DNA of 25,218 bases, from the NCBI GenBank assembly GCA_903837305.1, contig CAILUB010000072.1, forward strand, positions 1 to 25,218, given 5' to 3'. The notes beneath the pieces are model-generated. The model was given only the letters and a program-made list of their open reading frames with translations. It ran no database searches and was not told where the DNA came from. The DNA comes from an uncultured Cytophagaceae bacterium. GTDB lineage: Bacteria > Bacteroidota > Bacteroidia > Cytophagales > Spirosomataceae. Positions 1-6,690 of this stretch are shown here, one piece after another. The first letter of the stretch is position 1; every line of letters begins with the position of its first letter. The translations under genes and the position numbers were made by a program.

Positions 1-22
1 GGCTGACGTTAAATTATCTTAA
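1..22 (+). CDS. atpF: 3' end of ATP synthase subunit b (atpF), partial
   Basis: Frame 2 from the window edge reads Ala-Asp-Val-Lys-Leu-Ser and then TAA at 20-22, eleven bases before the atpH start. Only six residues are visible, so the identity is inferred from position: atpF normally precedes atpH in the F-type ATP synthase operon. The sequence itself only shows a short open frame ending in a stop. Confidence 0.45.
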
Positions 23-33
23 TCGAATAGACC

Positions 34-570
34 ATGTCAGAATTAATTGTAGCTCACCGTTACGCTAAATCACTGCTAGACTTCGCGATCGAGAAGAACG
101 CGGTAGAGGCTGTGGCTAAGGATATGATTGACTTCGCAGATACTTGCGATGGAAGTTATGAATTAGTGCTAGCACTAAAGAGCCCAATCATTAAGCATTA
201 CACCAAATTAGCTATCCTTGCGAAGTTATTCAAGGATAAATTCAATCCCGTTACCTACGGTATCTTCGTGATTATCACGAACAAGAACCGTGAAAAAATT
301 CTTCCTGCTGTCGCAAAAGAGTTTATTTCGATGTACACGGACTATAAAGGAATACAAAAAGCGACCGTTACGACTGCTTCTAGCTTAACAGCTGATCAAA
401 AAGCAACGGTAGCGAAAATCGTAAAAGATTACACCGGTAAAGAAGTAGAATTAATCGAACAAATTGATGAAAGCCTCATCGGTGGATTCATTTTAAAAGT
501 AGGCGACCAGCAGATCGATGATTCGATCAAGCGGAAGCTGAACGACTTAAAAGTTTCTTTAGCATCTTAA
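34..570 (+). CDS. atpH: F-type ATP synthase subunit delta (OSCP)
   Basis: Delta subunit of the F1Fo ATP synthase, the stator piece that ties the top of the F1 head to the peripheral b stalk on the cytoplasmic face of the membrane. The 178-residue length is normal for the family. The N-terminal part (about 1-105) is the helical domain beginning with the typical HRYAKSLLDFA segment. The C-terminal part (about 108-178) carries the TVTTASSLTADQK strand and the conserved ESLIGGFILKVGDQQIDDS segment near residues 146-164. The ATG at 34 follows the preceding stop by eleven bases. A strong hairpin terminator follows directly, and atpA and atpG, which normally come next, are absent: the next gene is a DUF423 protein and then genes on the other strand. 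Identity is very secure. Confidence 0.97.
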   Translation: MSELIVAHRYAKSLLDFAIEKNAVEAVAKDMIDFADTCDGSYELVLALKSPIIKHYTKLAILAKLFKDKFNPVTYGIFVIITNKNREKILPAVAKEFISMYTDYKGIQKATVTTASSLTADQKATVAKIVKDYTGKEVELIEQIDESLIGGFILKVGDQQIDDSIKRKLNDLKVSLAS

Positions 571-572
571 TC

Positions 573-601
573 AAAAGGCCTTGGGATCAAGGCCTTTTTT
601 T
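573..601 (+). terminator. Rho-independent terminator after atpH
   Basis: Perfect 11-bp inverted repeat AAAAGGCCTTG (573-583) / CAAGGCCTTTT (588-598) around a GGAT loop, running into a T tract at 595-601. It starts three bases after the atpH stop codon and should end the atp transcript there, which fits the absence of atpA downstream. Confidence 0.9.
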
Positions 602-612
602 ATAGCCTTAGC

Positions 613-984
613 ATGAAAAAATTTGCCCTATTTACTGGTTCGCTTATGGCGGGAATATCTGTTGCTCTAGGAGCCTTTGGCGCACACGCATGGAAAGACT
701 ATTTACGCAATATTAATCGCCTGGAGACCTTTGAGACGGCTGCTCGCTACCAAATGTATGGAGGGCTAGCCCTTTTGATCTTAGGCGTTTGGCAAATGAA
801 TTTCAGCAATAAGCACTTGAAGTCTGCAGCCTATTTTCAGTTCGCCGGAAGCATTATCTTTCCTGGATCTCTTTATCTGATCTGCCTAACGAATATGTCC
901 GTATTCGGAGCGATTGCTCCCATCGGTGGGGTTTGCTATATGATAGGTTATGGACTGATGATGTGGTCCATCTTTAAGAAGTAA
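613..984 (+). CDS. DUF423 family small inner-membrane protein
   Basis: A 123-residue protein with four predicted membrane segments (about 5-25, 46-64, 72-92 and 98-119). The opening GSLMAGISVALGAFGAHAWK and the following ETAARYQMYGGLALL are the hallmark of the DUF423 (YgdD-like) family, found widely in bacteria as a small integral membrane protein of unknown function. The length is typical. Its ATG lies only eleven bases past the T tract of the atpH terminator, so there is little room for a separate promoter and it may depend on read-through from the atp operon or on a promoter embedded in the terminator region. Its TAA stop abuts the stop of the convergent gene on the minus strand. The family call is secure; the function is unknown. 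Confidence 0.9.
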   Translation: MKKFALFTGSLMAGISVALGAFGAHAWKDYLRNINRLETFETAARYQMYGGLALLILGVWQMNFSNKHLKSAAYFQFAGSIIFPGSLYLICLTNMSVFGAIAPIGGVCYMIGYGLMMWSIFKK

Positions 985-1004
985 TTAGTGACGCATCACT
1001 AATT
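983..1004. terminator. Hairpin across two abutting stop codons (possible two-way terminator)
   Basis: Perfect 9-bp inverted repeat AATTAGTGA (983-991) / TCACTAATT (996-1004) with a CGCA loop. The left arm contains both stop codons (TAA at 982-984 on plus, TAA at 985-987 on minus) and the rest lies in the last codons of the kinase-fold gene. There is no clean T tract on either side, so an intrinsic terminator is possible but not certain. It may instead stabilise the 3' ends of the two transcripts. Confidence 0.45.
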
Positions 1005-2007
1005 CAAGACTCAACCAAACAATTTCACCCATCGTTTGACACTTTAAAAAGCGGTCATCCTCGTAATGCTTCGCTAATTCTGTTTTCAATTGCACCACAT
1101 TTTCTGGTGGTGCAATCTCATCCTTTGCCATCACATTCATCAAATCATACACCCGTTGACTCTCTGACTTTAGACGAGAGGAAATCATCGAGCGTTCTTC
1201 GATTTGGTATTGCCAAACCGATTCCGGTGTCATATACTTCATTCCCAGCTCAATTAGGGCATTATTTTGTTTGAAATACTGTGGCAGGTAGACGGTCTTC
1301 TTTCCCTCATAACATTGCTGATCAAAGTCAATGGGACGAATCCGATAATAAATCTCCTCAAAATCCGGCGTGGTAATGATGACAAAGTTCGCACTGTGCA
1401 TATCCCCTAATAATTGAACGAGGCAACGCTCATTGAACTTTACAAACTCTTTCGCTAAACGGATAGGCGACTCTAAATTGAGTTCTAAATCCTGCTTCAA
1501 AAAAGCATCTCCAGGAACTCCGGCAATATGTTCCTCGACGAGTGTATTATCGTGAGTGACGTAATTGATGCGATTTGGCGATAAAATATGTTCTAATTCT
1601 AGTCCATATACACGTGAAGCATCCGCAATTTTAATGTAGAAATAATCAAAGTTATCATTCACCCGATTCACAATCCGAATCCGAAAGGGATGCGTATTCC
1701 CATAGGTGCAATAATCGACCCGATCAATGACTAAGTGCTTAATCACCTCCTCATTCCCATCTGTCTTTAAATCGGCATAGATCTGTTTCAGCGATTCATA
1801 CACTTCTTCCTGATCGCCAGGAGAATAAAAAACCGTTTCCCAAAGCGTGTCTACCTCATTCTTATCATACAACACAATGGAGTTATCATAGCGCAGCAAG
1901 TCTGTATAGCTGATATTCATCGCGTGCTCCCGGTTGTATTTATGCAAATACCGCCGAAGCTGCTGATTAATTCGATAGAGATTTTTCTTCTTCGAGATGA
2001 GCGCCAT
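985..2007 (-). CDS. Uncharacterised protein with a kinase-like (APH/protein-kinase fold) core
   Basis: A 340-residue cytoplasmic protein with no signal peptide or membrane segment and no family I can name. It carries a full run of kinase-fold signatures in the right order. FYIKIAD holds a beta3-type lysine (K126). Glutamates at 137/139 in the next helix could be the alphaC partner. LVEEHIAGVPG (156-166) resembles the hinge of aminoglycoside phosphotransferases. LLGDMHSANFVI (199-210) matches their catalytic loop, with D202 and N207. RPIDFDQQ (224-231) matches the metal-binding DFG-like motif, with D227. The usual His before the catalytic Gly-Asp is Leu here. An N-terminal region of about 100 residues and a C-terminal tail after about 240 are not recognised. 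Its ATG overlaps the stop of the MFS gene by one base, placing it last in the rod-shape operon. Substrate unknown; kinase activity is an inference. Confidence 0.75.
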   Translation of the reverse strand: MALISKKKNLYRINQQLRRYLHKYNREHAMNISYTDLLRYDNSIVLYDKNEVDTLWETVFYSPGDQEEVYESLKQIYADLKTDGNEEVIKHLVIDRVDYCTYGNTHPFRIRIVNRVNDNFDYFYIKIADASRVYGLELEHILSPNRINYVTHDNTLVEEHIAGVPGDAFLKQDLELNLESPIRLAKEFVKFNERCLVQLLGDMHSANFVIITTPDFEEIYYRIRPIDFDQQCYEGKKTVYLPQYFKQNNALIELGMKYMTPESVWQYQIEERSMISSRLKSESQRVYDLMNVMAKDEIAPPENVVQLKTELAKHYEDDRFLKCQTMGEIVWLSLELVMRH

Positions 2008-3239
2008 TATTCGGTGTAGTCTAGTGATTTACCAAACGTTTCTTTCAACTGAAGGACCGAGTAGATGGCCAAAGCAAAGCACAATACTCCTACATAGGCC
2101 GCGGAATGAATCAGACCCACCGATGGAATTAAAAACTTAAATAATAGAGAAATAGGAATCAAGGCACCCCGCACAAAATTGGGCACCGTCGTTGTCACCG
2201 TCATCCGCACGTTCGTACCAAACTGCTCGGAGGAGAAAGTCAAGAACACAGCCCAATAACCTCCGAAGAAACCCAAAAGCGTAATCATCACGTAGGCATG
2301 GGTCGTTGTAATGTTCGACATCCCAAATAAATAATAGATACAAATACCCATCGCGATGAAAAGATAGGTTAACACGGCATTTCTCCTACTTTTAAACCAT
2401 TGACTTAAAGCCCCTGCAGCAAAGTCCCCTGTAGCCAGACCTATATAGCAGAACATAATCGCATCGCCTCCACTTATTTTGCCATCGATGCCGATGATTT
2501 TAGCTATTTCAGGTGCCGAGAATACGAGAATTCCGATGATATACCAGATAGGCAACCCCATCAAAATACAATAGAGGTATTTCTTAAAAGTGGCCCCATT
2601 TGAAAAAAGCTGAAAGAAATTACCTCGTTCTACTTTATCATCCATCTCGGTATACATCGAAGATTCAAAGGTGCCTAAGCGCAATAACAGAAGCGCTAAA
2701 CCCATTCCTCCGCCAATAAAATAGCAGGATCTCCACCATTCGGGATCTGAACTTAAACCTGCTATGATCGGGGCAAAAACAGCTCCCGCCGCACCTACTC
2801 CTGCAATAATTAGCGTTCCAATTCCACGTTTGGATGGAGGCAAAGTTTCGTTTACCAGGGTAATCCCTGCACCCAGTTCACCCGCCAGGCCTATACCAGC
2901 GATAAAGCGTAAGATGGCATAAGTGTCCATATCTGTCACTAAACCATTCAAGGCATTAGCCGCTGAATAGAGAAGAATAGAGCCAAACAAAACGGATTTA
3001 CGTCCTTTCTTATCCCCATAGACTCCCCACAAGATTCCGCCCAGAAGCATTCCACCCATTTGGATGTTCATCAAGCTCAAGCCTTGATTCAATAGTTCAT
3101 CCCCTTTCAAACCTAGACTCATTAAACTGGGATTTCTGACCACAGAAAATAAGATCAGGTCATACACATCTACAAAATAGCCAAGAGCGGCGACGGCGAT
3201 GAGCATTTTGGCTTTGCCAGAAATTTTATCATTTTCCAT
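2007..3239 (-). CDS. Major facilitator superfamily transporter
   Basis: A 410-residue inner-membrane carrier with about twelve predicted transmembrane helices. The loop between helices 2 and 3 carries YGDKKGRKSVLFGS (about residues 74-87), the classic MFS G-x-x-x-D-x-x-G-R-[KR] motif. The stretch RFIAGIGLAGELGAG is typical of helix 4 in the metabolite:proton symporter, aromatic-acid and sugar-type MFS groups. Substrate cannot be read from the sequence. It begins one base after the rodA stop and overlaps the kinase-fold gene's start by one base, so these genes are almost certainly translated from one message. An MFS carrier is not a standard part of a rod-shape operon; a link to envelope precursors or recycling is speculation. 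Confidence 0.88.
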   Translation of the reverse strand: MENDKISGKAKMLIAVAALGYFVDVYDLILFSVVRNPSLMSLGLKGDELLNQGLSLMNIQMGGMLLGGILWGVYGDKKGRKSVLFGSILLYSAANALNGLVTDMDTYAILRFIAGIGLAGELGAGITLVNETLPPSKRGIGTLIIAGVGAAGAVFAPIIAGLSSDPEWWRSCYFIGGGMGLALLLLRLGTFESSMYTEMDDKVERGNFFQLFSNGATFKKYLYCILMGLPIWYIIGILVFSAPEIAKIIGIDGKISGGDAIMFCYIGLATGDFAAGALSQWFKSRRNAVLTYLFIAMGICIYYLFGMSNITTTHAYVMITLLGFFGGYWAVFLTFSSEQFGTNVRMTVTTTVPNFVRGALIPISLLFKFLIPSVGLIHSAAYVGVLCFALAIYSVLQLKETFGKSLDYTE

Positions 3240-3240
3240 A

Positions 3241-4530
3241 TTAGCGAGAAAGCATATCTGACCGGTGAGAGTCTAATTTTAAAAAAATAAATAACAAAAT
3301 AGTGAATGACCAAAGAGACGATCCACCATACGAAAAGAAGGGTAAAGGAATCCCCATAATGGGCATCAAGCCGATAGTCATCCCTATATTAACTAAAAAG
3401 TGAAAAAACAGAATTCCTACTAATCCAAAACCATAAGCCCGGGCAAACCGTGAGCGCTGTAAGTCCGCTAAATACATCAATCGCCAAAGAAATCCCAAGA
3501 AACAAATAATCATCAACATCACTCCCACAAAACCATGCTCCTCTCCAATCGTGCAGAAAACCATATCGGTACTTTGTTCCGGTACAAAATCAAACTTGGT
3601 CTGCGTTCCGCCCAGAAAACCTTTTCCCCAAAAGCCTCCAGATCCAATCGCAATCTTCGATTGTGTCACTTGATAACCTAATCCACGGGGATCAAAACCG
3701 GGGTCTATTAAGACACGAATTCTATTTCTTTGGTGCTCTTTTAAGACATTATTCACTACCCAATCCACTAGCAAAGCCAGTGTCATAATTACGGCAATCG
3801 CACCCGATAGTCGCAAATAGGTCTTCGGATCCCGTTGCATGTAAATAGGCATAAATAAGACTAGAAGCCCCGCTAAAATCACCAATGCGAGTAAAATTAT
3901 CCACGCTGGCACCAGTAAAGCAGAGACGAATAAGACGATCCCGCCAATAAACAGGGCTGGATATACACCTGGCAATCCTTCCCGGTATAATAGAATCAAA
4001 AAGGAGGCGAACACCAAGGCGGAACCCGTTTCATTCGAGCCTATGATTAATAGCATCGGAATGCCAATGATAAGTGCCGCTTTCCACTGAAAGGGGAATT
4101 TACTCAAATTAACGAGCGGATCATTCAGGTATTTAGCGAGCAAAAGAGCCGTGGCCGTTTTCGCAAACTCCGCTGGCTGAATCGTCACAGACCCAAATTT
4201 GAACCAGGAGTGAGAGCCATTGATGGTGACTCCTAAAAAAGGCACCGTAATTAGCAAAAGCAATAAGCCAAGGTAAATAAACAGCGCGAATGATTCGAAA
4301 AAACGAAAATCAATCACTAAAATGCAGATGATCAACACAAAACTCGTCCCTATCCAAACCAACTGTTTCCCCGCATTAGAATCATAAAAAGCAGAATCAG
4401 AAAAGGCTAATGGTGCATCTGGACTATAGACTGCCGAATAGATATTCAACCAGCCCATACCCACAAATAAGACATAGAATCCCACGGTGATCCAGTCAAT
4501 ACGGCCTTGTATGTGATTTGAATCTGTCAT
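3241..4530 (-). CDS. rodA: Rod-shape-determining SEDS glycosyltransferase RodA
   Basis: Peptidoglycan polymerase of the SEDS family that works with PBP2 in side-wall elongation, using lipid II at the outer face of the inner membrane. The 429-residue protein has many membrane helices. It contains the family landmarks: GSHSWFKFGSVTIQPAEFAK with the conserved Q-P-[AS]-E, DPRGLGYQVTQSKIAIGSGG, GEEHGFVG, and the C-terminal IPLPFFSYGGSS. An unusual insertion is a hydrophobic block of roughly residues 190-225 in the middle, so the protein is longer than the roughly 370-residue enterobacterial form. The ATG at 4530 overlaps the mrdA TGA stop in an ATGA arrangement, implying translational coupling with its partner PBP2. 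Confidence 0.95.
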   Translation of the reverse strand: MTDSNHIQGRIDWITVGFYVLFVGMGWLNIYSAVYSPDAPLAFSDSAFYDSNAGKQLVWIGTSFVLIICILVIDFRFFESFALFIYLGLLLLLITVPFLGVTINGSHSWFKFGSVTIQPAEFAKTATALLLAKYLNDPLVNLSKFPFQWKAALIIGIPMLLIIGSNETGSALVFASFLILLYREGLPGVYPALFIGGIVLFVSALLVPAWIILLALVILAGLLVLFMPIYMQRDPKTYLRLSGAIAVIMTLALLVDWVVNNVLKEHQRNRIRVLIDPGFDPRGLGYQVTQSKIAIGSGGFWGKGFLGGTQTKFDFVPEQSTDMVFCTIGEEHGFVGVMLMIICFLGFLWRLMYLADLQRSRFARAYGFGLVGILFFHFLVNIGMTIGLMPIMGIPLPFFSYGGSSLWSFTILLFIFLKLDSHRSDMLSR

Positions 4531-6383
4531 TTTTTGGTAGAATCTGGGACTGCCTTTTTGCGCGTTACGCTATACACATTAGGCAGGTAATTCATATTCA
4601 TAAACTTAGTCTCGACAGCTTTGCGATCCACCTTGCGCTTCAAGTATTTTTCTACCACAAGCGAGGCTATCGGTGCCGCGGCTGATCCCCCAAAACCCGC
4701 ATTCTCCACAAAGACCGCAATCGCAATTTTCGGATTATCGCGTGGAGCAAACGCGATGAAGATTGAATGATCTTTGCCTTTTTGATTTTGAGAAGTACCC
4801 GTTTTCCCCACCATCTTAATATCCGGAATTCGACCATCCGCCTCAACCGTTCCATGCGTCACGGCATCTTCCATTCCGTCGATGACCACATTGAAATATT
4901 TAGCGTCCACCCCTACTTTTACAGGCGTCTTATAGAAGGGATCAATCGATTTCTGAAGTCCAATTCCTTTTACAACATGCGGCGGAATATACCAACCTCT
5001 GTTAGCGATGATTGCTGCGAGATTCGCCATTTTTAGTGGGCTTACGACTATCTCCCCTTCCCCAATACTAATCGAATAAATATTCGAGAACTTCCACATT
5101 TTTTCTCCTTTGTAAACGGAATTATAGTATTCCACATTCGGTAATATACCCTTCTTCTCATTTCCTAAATCCACTCCTAGTTTACGGCCAAAACCAAAGT
5201 TAGCTACTAAATCAGCCCAGCGTTGCAAGCCTTTAGCGGATCGTTCATAGGTATCACCTGTCGTATTATCGTAAATCATCTTACGGAACGCGTGGTAGAA
5301 ATACGGGTTACACGAAACCCGAATCGCACCGCGCAAATCCACTGGTCCGTGGCCATGGCACTTCACTGGGGCACCTGCGTGAGAAAACACCGTACCGGGC
5401 CCAATAAATCCTAATTGTTGGCCCACGAGTGCTTGCACTAATTTAAAAGTGGAACCCGGGCGGTAATAGGCAGAAGGAGGACGGTTCAGCAAAGGCTTCA
5501 TTGGATCCAAAGCAAGCTGCTGGTAATATTTGGAGAAATTATTTCCCGTTAATTGACTCGCATCGTAAGACGGCGCGGAAACCATCGCCAAAATTTCCCC
5601 TGTCGAAGGTTCAATCGCCACTAAACTTCCCACCTTATGCTGCATCAAACTATCTGCATATTCTTGAATCGCGAGATCAATGGAAGTGTATAAGTTATTC
5701 CCTGAGACCGGATTGATATTTAATGAACCATTTTTATAATCCCCTTTTTCCACCCCATTGCTGTTCACCATCCGGTATTTCACCCCGCGTTGACCTCGCA
5801 GTGTTTCTTCATAAAAGGATTCAATTCCGGAGATTCCGACATAGTCACCTTGGCGGTAATAATCGTCCTTTTGATCTAAAAGAGCCGTAGGACTAATTTC
5901 TGCTACATAGCCCAAGGCATTTGAAAATGAATGAGATTGGTAAGTGCGGAAGGCATTTGTTTCAAAAAAGAAACCCGGGAAATCGACCATCGCATCTTGT
6001 ACACTGGCAAAGTCTTCTTTGGATAAATGTTTCAAAAACAGACTTGGTTTCACCCGCGAATAGGCGCGAGCACGCTGGGTTGTTTTAATGAAATATTCTT
6101 TCGTAACCCGAAAAACGCGGCAAAAATGATTCGTATCCTTCACCACGGCTTTGCGCGGAATCATATACAAATCGTATACCGGTGTATTATAGACAATTAA
6201 TTTCCCAAAACGGTCATAGACTTCACCCCGGAAAGGAATCTGAATAATCTTGCGAATCGCGTTATTGTCGGCCGCCTTTTCATAGGTGTCATCGATCACC
6301 TGAAGGAAAAATAGTTTCCCAATGAATATGGCCCCCACGATACCGAAGAACAAGAAGATGAGATTTCGCCGCTGAGTAAACAA
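4527..6383 (-). CDS. mrdA: Penicillin-binding protein 2 (elongation D,D-transpeptidase)
   Basis: Class B PBP that cross-links new side-wall peptidoglycan with RodA. The 618-residue protein has one N-terminal membrane anchor (about 8-28). A pedestal/dimerisation domain follows, with FRGEVYDRFGKLIVYN at about 51-66. The C-terminal transpeptidase domain has all three active-site motifs: STFK (nucleophile S311), SCN (357-359) and KTGT (527-530). The frame opens at TTG (6383). An in-frame stop lies five codons upstream and no ATG is available before the membrane anchor, so a TTG start is the best reading. It sits 53 bases downstream of atpZ and overlaps rodA by four bases. Identity is secure; the start is slightly less so. 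Confidence 0.95.
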   Translation of the reverse strand: MFTQRRNLIFLFFGIVGAIFIGKLFFLQVIDDTYEKAADNNAIRKIIQIPFRGEVYDRFGKLIVYNTPVYDLYMIPRKAVVKDTNHFCRVFRVTKEYFIKTTQRARAYSRVKPSLFLKHLSKEDFASVQDAMVDFPGFFFETNAFRTYQSHSFSNALGYVAEISPTALLDQKDDYYRQGDYVGISGIESFYEETLRGQRGVKYRMVNSNGVEKGDYKNGSLNINPVSGNNLYTSIDLAIQEYADSLMQHKVGSLVAIEPSTGEILAMVSAPSYDASQLTGNNFSKYYQQLALDPMKPLLNRPPSAYYRPGSTFKLVQALVGQQLGFIGPGTVFSHAGAPVKCHGHGPVDLRGAIRVSCNPYFYHAFRKMIYDNTTGDTYERSAKGLQRWADLVANFGFGRKLGVDLGNEKKGILPNVEYYNSVYKGEKMWKFSNIYSISIGEGEIVVSPLKMANLAAIIANRGWYIPPHVVKGIGLQKSIDPFYKTPVKVGVDAKYFNVVIDGMEDAVTHGTVEADGRIPDIKMVGKTGTSQNQKGKDHSIFIAFAPRDNPKIAIAVFVENAGFGGSAAAPIASLVVEKYLKRKVDRKAVETKFMNMNYLPNVYSVTRKKAVPDSTKK

Positions 6384-6436
6384 TTGAATTAGATTTTAAT
6401 GACAAAAATACAGAATAATCTGGGCTTCTGCGAGTC

Positions 6437-6622
6437 CTATTTGGGAAGACTTTTAATGAGCGCTAAAAGGGCGAAAGCAATCGATCCTAACGAGAATATA
6501 ATCGTAAACCACGGTTTATCTGTAAAAAAGTAGCCGTCTAAAAACCGTCCCAAAAACACCCCAAGTAAAATGGTGACAAGCATCTGAAAAGCGGCACCCA
6601 AGAATTTTTGATAAGAATTCAT
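6437..6622 (-). CDS. atpZ: AtpZ/AtpI family small membrane protein
   Basis: A 61-residue protein with two predicted membrane helices (about 7-25 and 36-56) and a short loop between them. The pattern MLVTILLGVFLGRFLDGYF followed by PWFTIIFSLGSIAFALLALIK matches the AtpZ/AtpI family (F0F1-ATPase subunit, putative Ca2+/Mg2+ transporter), which assists ATP synthase assembly or supplies Mg2+. ATG at 6622 (MNSYQKFLG) is preferred over the in-frame TTG at 6628. In Bacteroidota this gene is commonly found just ahead of atpB. Here it is on the opposite strand from atpF-atpH, about 6 kb away, and leads the rod-shape operon. It diverges from porW across 68 bases. Confidence 0.82.
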   Translation of the reverse strand: MNSYQKFLGAAFQMLVTILLGVFLGRFLDGYFFTDKPWFTIIFSLGSIAFALLALIKSLPK

Positions 6623-6661
6623 ATTCAACTAAAATTATCCAATTTTCGGGAAGATAAATCG

Positions 6662-6669
6662 TAAATTTG
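6662..6669 (+). promoter_or_regulatory. Candidate -7 promoter box for porW-mrcA
   Basis: TAAATTTG is an exact match to the Bacteroidota -7 consensus TAnnTTTG, 21 bases before the porW ATG. No clear TTG -33 box is seen at the expected spacing. The TTG at 6667, which could be read as an upstream start codon, lies inside this box, supporting the ATG at 6691. Confidence 0.42.
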
Positions 6670-6690
6670 AAAATTGTTTCTTTGAATCGT

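Noticed and set aside
4767..5036. 89-codon plus-strand open frame inside mrdA
   Set aside because: It lies opposite the transpeptidase KTG region of PBP2, which fully explains the sequence.
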